A stretch of DNA of 64,000 nt from Streptomyces sp. CNH099 (GCA_000514715.1 AZWL01000009.1:186-64185), one strand, 5' to 3'; positions 17,926 through 28,727 are shown, numbered from the stretch's first letter. Notes: generated by a model from the sequence alone, not told the origin. Translations and numbers: made by a program.

Positions 17926-19020
17926 CTATGATCCCCGCCGGCCCGCCACGGCCTCGTACACCATGCCGACGAGGAGTTCGTCGGCATCCCTCCGGCCGAA
18001 CTCGGCGGCCGCCCAGGACATCTCGTGCAGCCGCTGGCGGTCGGTGAGGACCGGCAGCACCTGCTGGCGCACCCAGTCCGGCGTCAGCTCCGCGTCGTCG
18101 ACGAGGAGACCGCCGCCGGCCTTGACGACCGGCTGGGCGTTGAGCCGCTGCTCGCCGTTGCCGATGGGCAGCGGGACGTACGCGGCCGGCAGCCCGACGG
18201 CGGAGAGTTCGGCGACCGTCATCGCGCCGGCGCGGCAGAGCATCATGTCCGCGGCGGCGTAGGCGAGATCCATCCGGTCCACGTACGGCACCGGGGCGTA
18301 CGCCGGCATGCCGGGCATATTGTCGACCTGCGGCAGCTCGTTCTTGGGCCCGACCACGTGCAGGATCTGCACGCCGGAGCGCTGCAGGTACGGCGCGACC
18401 GACTCGACGACCTCGTTCAGCCGCCGGGCGCCCTGCGAACCGCCGGAGACCAGCAGCGTGGGCAGGTTGGGGTTGAGCCCGAAGGCGGCGGACGCCTCGG
18501 CGCGCAGCGCGCCGCGGTCGAGGGTGGCGATGGAGCGGCGCAGCGGGATGCCGACGTAGCGCGCGTGCCGCAGCTTGCTGTCCGGCGTGGAGACGGCGAC
18601 GAACCTGGTGTAGCGCGAGCCGATCTTGTTGGCGAGGCCGGGGCGGGCGTTGGCCTCGTGCACGACGATCGGCACGCCGCGGCGTTTGGCCGCCAGATAG
18701 CCGGGCAGCGCGACGTAGCCGCCGAAGCCGGCGACGCAGTCGGCCTTGGTGCGCTCCAGCACCTCCTCGGCGGCCTTGATGGTGCCGCGCAGCCGTCCGG
18801 GGACGGTGATCAGTTCCGGCGTGGGCTTGCGCGGCAGGGGGACCGCGGGGATCAGCGCCAGTTCGTAGCCGCGCTCCGGGACCAGCCTGGTCTCGAGCCC
18901 GCGCTCGGTACCGAGCGCCGTGATGCCCACCGTCGGGTCCTGCCTGCGCAGGGCGTCGGCGAGGGCGAGCGCGGGCTCGATGTGGCCGGCGGTCCCCCCA
19001 CCGGCGAGTACGACATGCAC
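17926..19020 (-). CDS. murG: UDP-GlcNAc:lipid I N-acetylglucosaminyltransferase MurG
   Basis: 364 residues, GT28 family. It makes lipid II from lipid I on the inner face of the membrane. The N-terminal glycine loop [15 protein letters not shown], the middle loop [14 protein letters not shown] and the donor-site motif [24 protein letters not shown] are all present. GTG start at 19020. The gene lies between ftsW (43 bp upstream) and ftsQ, the usual dcw order. Confidence 0.97.
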   Translation of the reverse strand: MHVVLAGGGTAGHIEPALALADALRRQDPTVGITALGTERGLETRLVPERGYELALIPAVPLPRKPTPELITVPGRLRGTIKAAEEVLERTKADCVAGFGGYVALPGYLAAKRRGVPIVVHEANARPGLANKIGSRYTRFVAVSTPDSKLRHARYVGIPLRRSIATLDRGALRAEASAAFGLNPNLPTLLVSGGSQGARRLNEVVESVAPYLQRSGVQILHVVGPKNELPQVDNMPGMPAYAPVPYVDRMDLAYAAADMMLCRAGAMTVAELSAVGLPAAYVPLPIGNGEQRLNAQPVVKAGGGLLVDDAELTPDWVRQQVLPVLTDRQRLHEMSWAAAEFGRRDADELLVGMVYEAVAGRRGS

Positions 19021-19063
19021 CGAATTTCACCGCTCTCCGCGACGGCCGCCCGCCGGCGGTCCG

Positions 19064-20536
19064 TCACCTTGTTTTCCTGGCTGTCCTGGCTGTCCTGGCT
19101 GTCCTGGCTGTCCTGGCTCTGTTGGCCGTGCTCTCCGGCCTTTTTCCGGCGAGCACCCTTCTAGCAGACTGCAGCACCCCCGCGGGCCGCACGGCCAGTG
19201 CCGCCCGTGCCGCCGGTTCGTCGCGCGCGAACGCGATCAGCAACCCCACGGCGAACATCGCCGGCAGCAGGGCGGAGCCTCCGTAGGAGAACAGCGGGAG
19301 GGGGACGCCGGCGATGGGCAGCAACCCCAGGACCGCGCCGATGTTGATCACGACCTGCGCCATGATCCAGGCGGTCACGCCTCCCGCGGCGTACCTTACG
19401 AAGGCGTCCTCCGTACGTCCGGCCACGCGGATACCCGCATAGCCTAGAGCCGCGAAGAGTGCCAGCACCGACAGCGTCCCCGCCAGGCCGAGTTCCTCCC
19501 CGGTCACGGCGAAGATGAAGTCGGTGTGCGGTTCCGGGAGTTCACCCCATTTTTCCATACTTGCCCCGAGGCCCGAGCCGAACCACCCGCCGGACGCGAG
19601 GGCGTAGATGCCGTGCAGGCCCTGCCAGCAGACGTCGCCGGGCCCCGGCTCGGTGGCGCCGACGCAGCGCAGCCGGTCCATGCGGTGCGGGCTGGAGGTG
19701 AACGCCACCACGGTCAGCGTCGCGCCGACCGCGATGACGGTGGCGAACAGCCGGGTCGGCGCGCCGGCCACCCACAGCAGGCCCAGCAGGATCGCGCCCA
19801 CGATCATCGCGGTGCCCATGTCGCCGCCGAGCATGATGAGGCCGAGGATCAGCAGCGCCGCGGGCACCAGCGGCACCAGCATGTGCTTCCACTGGGTGAG
19901 CAGCTTCTTGTCCTGTTTACGCGCCAGCAGGTCGGCGCCCCACATCACCAGCGCCAGCTTGCCGAACTCGCTGGGCTGCAGCTGGAACGGGCCGCCGAAG
20001 TTCAGCCAGTTGGTGTTGCCGCCCACGGACTGCCCTATCCCCGGCACCTGCACGAGGGCCATGAGGAACAGCGAGGCCGCCAGCGTCGGGTACGCCAGCG
20101 CGCGGTGCAGCCGGATCGGCATCCGGGAGGCGACGAGCAGCAGGAGGGTGCCGAGAACGGCGGCGACGAGCTGCTTGCGGAAGTAGTACGTGGACGCCAG
20201 GCCGCTGTTGAGCGCCTCGATCTGGGAGGCGGAGAAGACCATCACCAGGCCCAGCACGGTGATCAGCAGGCTGCCGCCGAGCAGCAGGTAGTACGCGGTC
20301 AGCGGCCGGTCCCAGGCCCGGCGGGCGCGGCGGGCGAGCCGGCGCGGGCCGGCCGCGCCGACGGCCGGGCGGAGGGTGGTGCGGGCCGTACGGGCGGTAC
20401 GGGCCGTCCGTGCCGGACGCGCGTCGGGGACGGCTGTGCCGCGGCCGGCCCGGGCGGCCCGCGGCGGGTTCTCCGGCGCCGCGCGGCGCCCGGCAGCCGG
20501 CCGCCGCGCGCCCCGTTCCTGGTCCGCTCTGCTCAT
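19064..20536 (-). CDS. ftsW: Septal SEDS glycosyltransferase FtsW, with Arg-Thr-Ala repeat tails
   Basis: 490 residues with ten predicted membrane helices. It polymerises lipid II at the septum with its partner FtsI. Family motifs include MVFSASQIEAL, a GGNTNWLNFGGPFQLQPSE segment and PEPHTDFIFAVTGEE. The ATG at 20536 follows GAGGAG; the longer frame upstream has no ribosome site. Both termini carry (RTA)n runs: ARTARTARTART before helix 1 and ARTARTARTARTARKTR at the very end, encoded by different codons. The order murD-ftsW-murG is standard. Confidence 0.95.
   Translation of the reverse strand: MSRADQERGARRPAAGRRAAPENPPRAARAGRGTAVPDARPARTARTARTARTTLRPAVGAAGPRRLARRARRAWDRPLTAYYLLLGGSLLITVLGLVMVFSASQIEALNSGLASTYYFRKQLVAAVLGTLLLLVASRMPIRLHRALAYPTLAASLFLMALVQVPGIGQSVGGNTNWLNFGGPFQLQPSEFGKLALVMWGADLLARKQDKKLLTQWKHMLVPLVPAALLILGLIMLGGDMGTAMIVGAILLGLLWVAGAPTRLFATVIAVGATLTVVAFTSSPHRMDRLRCVGATEPGPGDVCWQGLHGIYALASGGWFGSGLGASMEKWGELPEPHTDFIFAVTGEELGLAGTLSVLALFAALGYAGIRVAGRTEDAFVRYAAGGVTAWIMAQVVINIGAVLGLLPIAGVPLPLFSYGGSALLPAMFAVGLLIAFARDEPAARAALAVRPAGVLQSARRVLAGKRPESTANRARTARTARTARTARKTR
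19077..19116 (-). repeat. 9-bp tandem repeat at the 3' end of ftsW
   Basis: About four copies of CTGTCCTGG (plus strand) encode the C-terminal (Ala-Arg-Thr)n run of FtsW. The array sits just before the stop codon, so copy-number change would only alter tail length. Confidence 0.85.
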
Positions 20537-20908
20537 CCGCCGTCTCCTCGCTGGCCCCGCACACCGCCCATGGGCAACGAGGTTGCCACGCCGACGCCCC
20601 GCCGGGGGGTACGACGCGACGGTACGCGGTCCCCTTCGGGCCGCCGGGATCCCGGGCCTGTCGTTCGGACCCTGCCGGCTCAGGAAGCAGGGAGCACCGC
20701 TCACGCACCCGCGGGGGCGCCCACGCGCGCCTGCGCGCTGTGGGGAGCGGTGCCGGCCCCCCGGCGCTTCGCGCGCGGGACGTGCCCCGCGGCGAGTCCG
20801 CCGAGGACCCGAACGACAGGGCCTACGGGCTGCCGCCCGTCCTCCGCCCGCGGCCGGGACACCGCCCGCGCACAGCGCGCGACCGGGAGCCCGGCACGCA
20901 CCGCCGCG
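20537..20908. other. 372-bp gap between murD and ftsW
   Basis: No convincing gene. Frames that cross it are shadows with no coding support. A GACAC pentamer (WhiA core) lies at 20858-20862 (plus strand), which would be notable because ftsW is a known WhiA target in Streptomyces, but one pentamer is weak evidence. I see no clear -10/-35 pair. Confidence 0.4.
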
Positions 20909-22348
20909 CTACCCGGGTCCCCGGCCCTCGCCGGAGGCGAGTTCGCGCACCGCGGCCGCGAAGGCCTCGCCGCGCACGTTGTAGTTCGTGAACATGTCCA
21001 TCGAGGCGCAGGCCGGCGCCAGCAGCACGGTGTCGCCCGGCCGGGCCAGCCGCGCCGCCTTGGCGACGGCCGCCGCCATCGCCCCGGGGTCGGTCCTGTC
21101 GAGGCCCACCACCGGCACCTCGGGCGCGTGCTTCGCCAGCGACCCGGCGATGAGCGCCCGGTCGCGGCCGAGGAGCACGGCGCCGCGCAGCCGCTGCGCC
21201 GCGCCCGCGACGAGGTCGTCGAAGACGGCGCCCTTGGCCAGCCCGCCCGCGATCCAGACGATGCCGTCGTACGCGGCCAGCGAGGCTTCGGCGGCGTGGG
21301 TGTTGGTGGCCTTGGAGTCGTCCACGTACGTCACGCCGCCGGCCTCGGCGACCCGCTCGATGCGGTGCGGCTCGGGGCGGAAGGCGCGCAGCCCCGCGCG
21401 TACGGCCGCGGGCTCGACGCCGTACGCGCGCGCGAGGGCGGCGGCGGCGAGGGCGTTGGCGACGTTGTGCGGGGCGGGCGGCCGCACGTCGGCGACGGCG
21501 GCCAGCTCCTGCGCCGTACGCTGCGGGTCCGGCACGAACGCCCGGTCCACCAGCAGCCCGTCGACGACGCCGAGCTGCCCGGGCGCGGGCGCGCCGGGGG
21601 TGAACCCGACCGCGCGGCAGCCCTCCTCGACGTCCGCCGCGCGCACCAGCTCCTCGGTGACCGGGTCCGCGGCGTTGTAGACGCACGCCACCCGGTTGCC
21701 CGCGTAGATGCGGCCCTTGTCGGCCGCGTACGCCGCCATGGAGCCGTGCCAGTCGAGGTGGTCGGGGGCGAGGTTGAGCACGGCGGCGGAGTGGGCGCGT
21801 ACGGACGGCGCCCAGTGCAGCTGGTAGCTGGACAGCTCGACGGCGAGCACGTCGTACGGCTCGCCGCCGGTGACGACGTCGACCAGGGGGACGCCGATGT
21901 TGCCGACGGCGGCAGTGTGCAGCCCGGCGGCGCGCAGCATCTCCGCGAGCATCTTGACGGCGGTGGTCTTGCCGTTGGTGCCGGTGACCGCCAGCCAGTC
22001 GGCGGGCGGCCGGCCGGTCGCCGAGGGGCCGCGCAGCCGCCAGGCCAGCTCCACGTCGCCCCAGACCGGCACGCCGGCCGCCGCGGCGGCGGCGAACAGC
22101 GGGGCGGAGGGCTTCCACCCGGGCGTGGTGACGACCAGGTCCGTGCCCGCGGGCAGGGTGTCGCCGTCGCCGAGGCGCACGGTGACGCCCAGCGGCGCCA
22201 GCTCCGCGGCCTGCGCCCGGGCCCGGTCGTGGTCGGCGCCGTCGACGACGGTGACCTGCGCGCCGAGCCGGTGCAGCGCGCGGGCGGCGGGCCCGCCGCT
22301 GACCCCGAGCCCCGCGACGGTCACGGCCCGGCCGGCGAACCCGCTCAT
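20909..22348 (-). CDS. murD: UDP-MurNAc-L-alanine:D-glutamate ligase MurD
   Basis: 479 residues. The Mur-ligase ATP loop is VTGTNGKTTAVKM (about 120-132), and the central-domain motifs NLAPDHLDWHGS and VDDSKATNTHA follow. The N-terminal Rossmann segment VAGLGVSGGPAARAL binds the UDP substrate. Cytoplasmic second amino-acid addition in peptidoglycan synthesis. It follows mraY by 28 bp. Confidence 0.97.
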   Translation of the reverse strand: MSGFAGRAVTVAGLGVSGGPAARALHRLGAQVTVVDGADHDRARAQAAELAPLGVTVRLGDGDTLPAGTDLVVTTPGWKPSAPLFAAAAAAGVPVWGDVELAWRLRGPSATGRPPADWLAVTGTNGKTTAVKMLAEMLRAAGLHTAAVGNIGVPLVDVVTGGEPYDVLAVELSSYQLHWAPSVRAHSAAVLNLAPDHLDWHGSMAAYAADKGRIYAGNRVACVYNAADPVTEELVRAADVEEGCRAVGFTPGAPAPGQLGVVDGLLVDRAFVPDPQRTAQELAAVADVRPPAPHNVANALAAAALARAYGVEPAAVRAGLRAFRPEPHRIERVAEAGGVTYVDDSKATNTHAAEASLAAYDGIVWIAGGLAKGAVFDDLVAGAAQRLRGAVLLGRDRALIAGSLAKHAPEVPVVGLDRTDPGAMAAAVAKAARLARPGDTVLLAPACASMDMFTNYNVRGEAFAAAVRELASGEGRGPG

Positions 22349-22376
22349 GCCGGCCTCCCGGGCGCCCGCCGGCCGC

Positions 22377-23444
22377 TCACCGGGCGGCCCAGCCGGCGTA
22401 GAAGATGCCCAGGCCGACGATCACGCACATGCCCTGGATGATCCAGAATCTGACCACCACGAGCACTTCGCTCCAGCCCTTCAGCTCGAAGTGGTGCTGC
22501 AGCGGTGCCATTCGGAAGATCCGTTTGCCGGTCATCCGGAACGACCCGACCTGGATCACCACGGACAGGGTGATGAGGACGAAGAGGCCGCCGAGGATGG
22601 CGAGGAGCATCTCGGTGCGGGAGGCGATGGCCAGGCCGGCGAGCGCGCCGCCGAGGGCCAGCGAGCCGGTGTCGCCCATGAAGATCTTCGCGGGCGAGGT
22701 GTTCCACCACAGGAAGCCGAAGCAGGCGCCCATCAGCGCGGAGGCGACGACGGCGAGGTCGAGCGGGTCGCGCACGTCGTAGCAGGCGCCCGGGTTGGTC
22801 AGGACGTCGGCGTTGATGCAGGACTCCTGGTACTGCCAGACGCCGATGAAGACGTACGCGCCGAAGACCATCACCGAGGCGCCGGTGGCCAGGCCGTCCA
22901 GGCCGTCGGTGAGGTTCACGCCGTTCGACATCGCCAGGATCATGAACAGCGCCCAGAGGACGAACAGCACCGGGCCGATCGACCAGCCGAAGTCCTGGGT
23001 GAACGACAGCTTGGTGGACGCCGGCGTCAGCTGGCGGGCGTCCTCGAAGTTCAGCGAGAGCACCGCGAAGGCGATGCCGACGGTGAACTGGCCGAGCATC
23101 TTCGCCTTGGCCCGCAGCCCCAGGCTGCGCTGTTTGACGATCTTGATGTAGTCGTCGAGGAAGCCGACCAGGCCCAGGCCGGCCATCAGGAAGAGCACCA
23201 GCAGCCCGGAGTACGTGGGCGAGCTGCCGGTGGCGATCTTGGTGATCGCGTACGCGATGAGCGTGGCCAGGATGAACGCGACGCCGCCCATCGTCGGCGT
23301 GCCGCGCTTGCTGTGGTGCGCCTGGGGGCCGTCGTCGCGGATGAACTGCCCGTACCCGCGGCGGGCCAGCAGCTTGATCAGCAGCGGGGTGCCGATGAGG
23401 GAGAAGAAGAGCCCGAGGGCCCCGGAGAAGAGGATCTGCCTCAT
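22377..23444 (-). CDS. mraY: Phospho-MurNAc-pentapeptide translocase MraY
   Basis: 355 residues with about ten membrane helices. It transfers phospho-MurNAc-pentapeptide to undecaprenyl phosphate to give lipid I. Catalytic landmarks are [19 protein letters not shown] and [12 protein letters not shown], and the [10 protein letters not shown] loop is near the end. Its ATG overlaps the murF stop by 4 bp (23441-23444). Confidence 0.97.
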   Translation of the reverse strand: MRQILFSGALGLFFSLIGTPLLIKLLARRGYGQFIRDDGPQAHHSKRGTPTMGGVAFILATLIAYAITKIATGSSPTYSGLLVLFLMAGLGLVGFLDDYIKIVKQRSLGLRAKAKMLGQFTVGIAFAVLSLNFEDARQLTPASTKLSFTQDFGWSIGPVLFVLWALFMILAMSNGVNLTDGLDGLATGASVMVFGAYVFIGVWQYQESCINADVLTNPGACYDVRDPLDLAVVASALMGACFGFLWWNTSPAKIFMGDTGSLALGGALAGLAIASRTEMLLAILGGLFVLITLSVVIQVGSFRMTGKRIFRMAPLQHHFELKGWSEVLVVVRFWIIQGMCVIVGLGIFYAGWAAR

Positions 23445-24868
23445 CGGGCGGCGCCCTCCTCAAGCAGCGCTTCCGCCACGCGCCACAGCGCCTCGGATCT
23501 GGACGCCTTGACGAGCACGACGTCTCCCGGCCGCAGCTCGCCGCGCATCAGGTCGACAGCCGCGTCGACGTCGGACACGTGCACCGACTCCTCACCCCAC
23601 GAACCCTCGTTCTTCGCGCCCATGTCCAGCCAGGCGGCCTCCTGCCGGCCCACTGCCACGAGCTTGCTGATGCCCAGGCGGACGGCCAGCCGGCCCACGC
23701 CGTCGTGCTCGGCCATGGCGTGGTCGCCCAGCTCCGCCATCGCGCCCAGCACGGCGAAGGTCCGTCCCCCCGGCGCCGCACTGCCCCGGCCCATGGCGGC
23801 GAGCGCGCGCAGCGCGGCCCGCGTGGAATCGGGGTTGGCGTTGTACGCGTCGTTGACGACCGTCACGCCGTCGGCCCGCCGCCGGACCTCCATGCGCCGG
23901 CCGGACAGCGCCTCGGCGGCGGAGAGCGCCTCGGCGATCCGCGCCGGGGGCATGCCCAGCTCGTGCGCGACGGCGGCGGCGGCAAGCGCGTTCGACACGT
24001 GGTGCTCACCGTACAGCCGCATGATCACACCGGCGCTGCCGGCGGGTGTGTGCAGGGTGAATTCCGGCCGTCCCGCGGCGCTGAGGCGGACGTCCGCGGC
24101 CCGCACGTCGGCCTCGGGCGACTCGCCGTAGTAGACGGTGCGCGCCCGGGTGCGGGAGGCCATCGCGCGGACGAGGGGGTCGTCGGCGTTGAGCACCGCC
24201 ACCCCGCCCGCGGCCGCCGGCGGCAGCGCCTCGACCAGCTCGCCCTTGGCCTCGGCGATCTGCTCCCGGCCGCCGAACTCGCCGATGTGCGCGGTGCCCA
24301 CGTTGAGGACGAGGCCGATGCGCGGCGGCGTCACCCGGGCCAGCTCCCGGATGTGGCCGAGACCGCGGGCGCCCATCTCCAGCAGCAGGTAGCGGGTGTC
24401 GGCGGCGGCCTGCAGGGCGGTGACGGGATGGCCGATCTCGTTGTTGAACGACCCGTGGGTGTAGACCGTCGGGCCGAGGCGCTGCAGCAGCTGCGCGAGC
24501 AGGTCCTTGGTGGACGTCTTGCCGGAGGAGCCGGTGAGCGCGACAAGCGCGGTGAGCGAACCGTCGAGGCGGGCGACGACGTGCCGGGCGAGGGCGCTGA
24601 GCGCCGGGGGTACGGAGGCGACCACGACCGTCGGCACGCCCTCGACCGGGCGGGTGCCGAGGACGGCGGTGGCGCCGGCGGCGACGGCGCGCGCGGCGTA
24701 GTCGTGCCCGTCGACGTGCTCGCCGACGAAGGCGGCGAAGAGGCTGCCCGGCTCTGCCTGCCGGGAGTCGATGACCACGGGGCGGGTGACCCGCGCCTGC
24801 GGGTCGGCCCCTCCGTGCAGCTCGCCGCCGGTCAGCTCGGCGACCTCGGCGAGGCTGAGCGGAATCAC
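23441..24868 (-). CDS. murF: UDP-MurNAc-tripeptide:D-Ala-D-Ala ligase MurF
   Basis: 475 residues. It adds D-Ala-D-Ala to complete the pentapeptide. The ATP loop is [14 protein letters not shown] (about 110-123). The ENxGxGxH-like motif here reads [15 protein letters not shown], and [10 protein letters not shown] is the C-terminal domain signature. It overlaps murE at its start (24865-24868) and mraY at its end by 4 bp each, so the three genes are translationally coupled. Confidence 0.97.
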   Translation of the reverse strand: MIPLSLAEVAELTGGELHGGADPQARVTRPVVIDSRQAEPGSLFAAFVGEHVDGHDYAARAVAAGATAVLGTRPVEGVPTVVVASVPPALSALARHVVARLDGSLTALVALTGSSGKTSTKDLLAQLLQRLGPTVYTHGSFNNEIGHPVTALQAAADTRYLLLEMGARGLGHIRELARVTPPRIGLVLNVGTAHIGEFGGREQIAEAKGELVEALPPAAAGGVAVLNADDPLVRAMASRTRARTVYYGESPEADVRAADVRLSAAGRPEFTLHTPAGSAGVIMRLYGEHHVSNALAAAAVAHELGMPPARIAEALSAAEALSGRRMEVRRRADGVTVVNDAYNANPDSTRAALRALAAMGRGSAAPGGRTFAVLGAMAELGDHAMAEHDGVGRLAVRLGISKLVAVGRQEAAWLDMGAKNEGSWGEESVHVSDVDAAVDLMRGELRPGDVVLVKASRSEALWRVAEALLEEGAAR

Positions 24869-26610
24869 CGGACGCCTCCCGCGGGGTCGGCGGGGCCTGC
24901 GGAACCGGGCGGGCCGGCTGCCGGCCGCCCGCGGATCGCCGTGCGCAGCTCGTCGCGGTCGTCGAAGGGCCGTACCACCCCGGCCGTGTCCTGGCCCTGC
25001 TCGTGGCCCTTGCCGGCGACCAGGACCGTGTCGCCGTCGTCGGCGCGGGCCACCGCGATGGCGATGGCGCCGGCCCGGTCGGCCTCGACCAGCACGTCGC
25101 CGCGCTCGTAGACCGGCACCTCGGCGGCGCCGGCGAGCATCGCGGCGAGGATCGCGAGGGGGTCCTCGGAGCGGGGGTTGTCGGAGGTGAGCACCGCGGT
25201 GTCGGCGAGCCGGGCGGCGGCGGCGCCCATCGGGCCGCGCTTGTGCGGGTCGCGGTCGCCGCCGCAGCCGACGACGACGTGCAGCCGGTTCGCGGTGACC
25301 TTGCGCAGCGCGCGCAGCACGGACTCCAGCGCGTCGGGCTTGTGGGCGTAGTCGACGACGGCGAGGTAGCCCTGGCCCGCCTCGACCCGCTCCAGCCGGC
25401 CCGGCACGCCCGGCACGGCGGCCACGCCGCCGGCGGCGGTGGCCGGGTCGACGCCGGCGGTGACGAGCGCGGCGATGGCGGCGAGGGTGTTGGAGACGTT
25501 GAACGTGCCGGGCAGCGGCGCCTCCGCGGGGATCGCGACGCCGCCGGGGCCCACGGCGGTGAACGTGGAGCCGAGCATGCCGATCTCCACCTCCTCGGCC
25601 CGCCAGTCGGCGTCCGGGTGGCCCTCGGCGGAGTAGGTGGTGACGGGGTAGCCGCCGCCGGGGTCCGCGGCCTCCGCGGCGAGGCGCGCCCCGTACTCGT
25701 CGTCGATGTTGACGACGCCCGCCCGCGACCTGGCCGGCGTGAACAGCTGCGCCTTGGCCCGGAAGTAGTCCTCCATGTCGGTGTGGAAGTCCAGGTGCTC
25801 GGGGCTGAGGTTGGTGAAGACGGCGACGTCGAAGAGGACGCCGTCGACCCGGCCGAGCACCAGCGCGTGGCTGGAGACCTCCATCGCCACCGACGCGACG
25901 CCGCGCTGCCGCATCACCGCGAACAGCGCCTGCAGGTCCGTCGCCTCCGGCGTGGTCCGCTCCGACTTCAGCCGCTCGTCGCCGATGCGCGTCTCGACGG
26001 TGCCGATGAGGCCGGTGAGTCCGGAGCCGGCCTTCTCCGCCGCGGCGCGCAGCCCGCCCTCGACGAGGTACGCGGTCGTGGTCTTGCCGGAGGTGCCGGT
26101 GACCCCGATCTGCAGCAGCTCGCGCCCCGGCTCGCCGTAGACCGCCGCGGCCAGCTCGCCCATCCGGCCCCGCGGGTCGCCGACGACCAGCACCGGCAGC
26201 CCGGTCGCCGCGGCCCGCTCCAGGCCGGCGGGGTCCGTGAGCACCGCGGCGGCGCCGAGGTCGGCGGCCTGCGCGGCGAAGTCGGCGCCGTGCAGGCGGG
26301 CGCCGGGCAGCGCGGCGTAGACGTCGCCGGCGCGTACGGCGCGGGAGTCGTGGGTGATGCCGGTGACGGTGACGCCCTCGGCCGCACCGGTCACGCCGGT
26401 GCCCAGCCGGTCGGCCAGATCCGTGAGCGGTACGGGGCCGACCTCGGCGGGACGGGGCGCCCCCGGGTGCTTCGCCGGGGCGCCCGACGTTTCCTGGTGA
26501 AACTGATCGGGGTGGGGCACGGCGGTGAGCGTACCGGGCCCGCCTGCCGCACCGCCAAGCCAGGGGGGCCGCGGTCGGTGGTTCCCCGGATCGTCCGTGA
26601 TTGTGCTCAC
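24865..26610 (-). CDS. murE: UDP-MurNAc-dipeptide:diaminopimelate ligase MurE
   Basis: 581 residues, longer than usual because of about 60 low-complexity residues before the folded part (VPLTDLADRLG). The ATP loop is GVTGTSGKTTTAYLV. The amino-acid selectivity motif DNPR (TSDNPRSEDP) indicates diaminopimelate instead of lysine, as expected for an actinobacterium with DAP peptidoglycan. GTG start at 26610, 38 bp after ftsI. A later start is possible because the N-terminal extension is poorly conserved in composition. Confidence 0.95.
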   Translation of the reverse strand: MSTITDDPGNHRPRPPWLGGAAGGPGTLTAVPHPDQFHQETSGAPAKHPGAPRPAEVGPVPLTDLADRLGTGVTGAAEGVTVTGITHDSRAVRAGDVYAALPGARLHGADFAAQAADLGAAAVLTDPAGLERAAATGLPVLVVGDPRGRMGELAAAVYGEPGRELLQIGVTGTSGKTTTAYLVEGGLRAAAEKAGSGLTGLIGTVETRIGDERLKSERTTPEATDLQALFAVMRQRGVASVAMEVSSHALVLGRVDGVLFDVAVFTNLSPEHLDFHTDMEDYFRAKAQLFTPARSRAGVVNIDDEYGARLAAEAADPGGGYPVTTYSAEGHPDADWRAEEVEIGMLGSTFTAVGPGGVAIPAEAPLPGTFNVSNTLAAIAALVTAGVDPATAAGGVAAVPGVPGRLERVEAGQGYLAVVDYAHKPDALESVLRALRKVTANRLHVVVGCGGDRDPHKRGPMGAAAARLADTAVLTSDNPRSEDPLAILAAMLAGAAEVPVYERGDVLVEADRAGAIAIAVARADDGDTVLVAGKGHEQGQDTAGVVRPFDDRDELRTAIRGRPAAGPPGSAGPADPAGGVR

Positions 26611-26648
26611 TGCGCAGGTCCGATCTTTCAGTTCTTATCGGCTATCGG

Positions 26649-28727
26649 CTATCGGCCGGCGGCCGCTCGGCCGACGGCCGGGCCCGTCCCGCCGGCGGCG
26701 CCGTCGCCGCCCGCGCCCGTTCCGTCGGTGCCGGCGCCGAAGGTGACCGGCATCGGCGGCGCCTCGACCCCCGTGGGCGGCACCTGGAGCGTCTTGAGCG
26801 CGAACTCCATGACCTTGTGGTAGACGGGGCCGCAGATCTGGCCGCCGAAGTAGCTGCCCTCGGTGGGGTTCTGGATGGCGCAGTACACGGTCACGCGCGG
26901 GGCGTCGGCGGGGGCGAAGCCCGCGAACGAGGCGGTGTAGCCGCGGTAGCGGCCCGTCTGCGGATCCACCCGGTTGGAGGTGCCGGTCTTGCCGGCGACG
27001 CGGTAGCCCGGGATGCGGGCCTTCGTGCCGGTGCCCTCCTCGTCGTCGACGACGGACTCCAGCATCCGGGCCAGGGTCTTCGCCGTCTTCTCGCTGACGA
27101 CGCGGTCCCTCCCCGGCTCCGGCGCCGGGTCGAAGCGGCCGTCGGGGCCGCGGCTGCCGCGGACGAGGCTGGGCTCGATCCGTACGCCGCCGTTGGCGAC
27201 GGTGGAGTACACGGAGGCGGCCTGCAGCGCGTTGATGGACAGGCCCTGGCCGAACGGGATCGTGTACTGCTGCGCCGCGTCCCACTGGGCGGCGGGCTTC
27301 AGCAGGCCCGGAGTCTCGCCCGCGACGCCGAGGCCGCTGCGGCGGCCGAGGCCGAAGTCGCTGAGGTAGGAGTGGAGGATTCTGTTGGCCTGCTTCTGGT
27401 TCTTCCCGAGCTGCTCGACGGCGAGGATCGTGCCGATGTTGCTGGACTTGGCGAGCACGCCGTTGAGCGTGAGGTACCAGGTCGGGTGCTCGACGTCGTC
27501 GTGGAAGGCGTGGCCGCCGCGGGGCAGCACGTTCGGCACGGTGACGCGGGTGTCGGGGGCGGCGACGCCCTCCTCCAGCACCGCGGCCATGGAGATGACC
27601 TTGTTGACGCTGCCGGGCTCGTACGCGTCCTCCAGGGCCGGGTTGCCGAGGGTGCCCGGCGTGGCGGCGGAGAGGTCGTTGGGGTCGAAGCCGGGGGCGT
27701 TGGCCATGGCCAGGATCTCCCCGGTGCGGGTGTCCTGCACGATGACGTAGCCGCGGTCCGCGTCGGAGGCCTCGACCTGCTTCTCGATGGCGGTCTGGGC
27801 CGCCCACTGGATGTCGCGGTCGAGGGTCAGCTCGATGTCGGAGCCGGGCTCGGCGGGGTTCTCCTTGGCGTCCGCGGTGGGGATGCGGCGGCCGGCGGAC
27901 TGGGCGTAGACGAGCTTGCCGTCCTTGCCGGCGAGGAGCTTGTCGTGCTCCCGCTCGACGCCGCCGCGGCCCTTGCCGGCGGCGTTGACGAAGCCCAGTA
28001 TCCCGGCGGCCAGGTCGCCGTTCGGGTAGACGCGCTTGTTCCGCTTCTTCGGGAACACCCCGCCGAGCACATCCGGCCGGCCGCCCGCAACCTCGCGCTC
28101 CGCCGACTCGCTCTTCAGCTTCTTGATCTTGTTCCAGACCTGCGGCGTCCGCATCGACGCGAGCTTCACGTAGCGCGAGCCGGGCGTGGCGAGCTTGGCC
28201 CGGATCTCCTGCGGGTCCGCCTTCAGCACCGGCGCCAGCACCTCGGCGGCCCGCCGCGGGGCGTCCCTGACGTCGGTCTGCTTGGGCGTGAAGAGGTAGG
28301 GGTCGGCGACGATGTCGTACGCGTCGACCGTGGTGGCCAGCTCGGCACCGTTGCGGTCGGTGATGGCGCCGCGCTCGGCGCTGAGGGCCACCGGCACGTA
28401 CCGGTTGACCTTGGCCTTCTCCGTGTACTCGCCGGCGTCCACGGCCTGCACCTGCAGCAGCCGGACGGTGAAGACCAGCAGGAGGAGGGTGAGGCCGACG
28501 CTGACCAGGCGCAGCCGGGGGCGGGGCGCGGCGAGCCGGAGCCGCGGGCCGCCGTCGGCGGGGCGGCGGGGCCGGGGGCCGGGGGTGGCCGCGCGGGTAC
28601 GGGGCCGGGGCCGCGCGGCGCCGCCGCCCGCGCTCCCGCTCGTGGGGCGCGGCACGCGGCGGCGCGGGGCGCCGTCGCGGCCGTCGGAGCCGTCGCCGGA
28701 GGACTTGCCGGTGCCGCGGGTCGTCAC
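26649..28727 (-). CDS. ftsI: Septal transpeptidase FtsI (class B penicillin-binding protein)
   Basis: 692 residues. A basic Pro/Arg-rich cytoplasmic tail (1-75), one membrane anchor (about 78-98), a PBP dimer domain, then the transpeptidase domain. The catalytic S-x-x-K is SVNK (near residue 373), the SxN motif is SSN (AKSSNIGT) and the KTG motif is KTGTS (near 580). It cross-links septal peptidoglycan with FtsW. The GTG at 28727 follows GAGGAGG and overlaps the ftsL stop by 4 bp (GTGA). Confidence 0.96.
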   Translation of the reverse strand: MTTRGTGKSSGDGSDGRDGAPRRRVPRPTSGSAGGGAARPRPRTRAATPGPRPRRPADGGPRLRLAAPRPRLRLVSVGLTLLLLVFTVRLLQVQAVDAGEYTEKAKVNRYVPVALSAERGAITDRNGAELATTVDAYDIVADPYLFTPKQTDVRDAPRRAAEVLAPVLKADPQEIRAKLATPGSRYVKLASMRTPQVWNKIKKLKSESAEREVAGGRPDVLGGVFPKKRNKRVYPNGDLAAGILGFVNAAGKGRGGVEREHDKLLAGKDGKLVYAQSAGRRIPTADAKENPAEPGSDIELTLDRDIQWAAQTAIEKQVEASDADRGYVIVQDTRTGEILAMANAPGFDPNDLSAATPGTLGNPALEDAYEPGSVNKVISMAAVLEEGVAAPDTRVTVPNVLPRGGHAFHDDVEHPTWYLTLNGVLAKSSNIGTILAVEQLGKNQKQANRILHSYLSDFGLGRRSGLGVAGETPGLLKPAAQWDAAQQYTIPFGQGLSINALQAASVYSTVANGGVRIEPSLVRGSRGPDGRFDPAPEPGRDRVVSEKTAKTLARMLESVVDDEEGTGTKARIPGYRVAGKTGTSNRVDPQTGRYRGYTASFAGFAPADAPRVTVYCAIQNPTEGSYFGGQICGPVYHKVMEFALKTLQVPPTGVEAPPMPVTFGAGTDGTGAGGDGAAGGTGPAVGRAAAGR

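Noticed and set aside
20537..20908. Possible small genes in the murD-ftsW gap
   Set aside because: Several overlapping frames exist in both directions, but none has a start signal or recognisable sequence.
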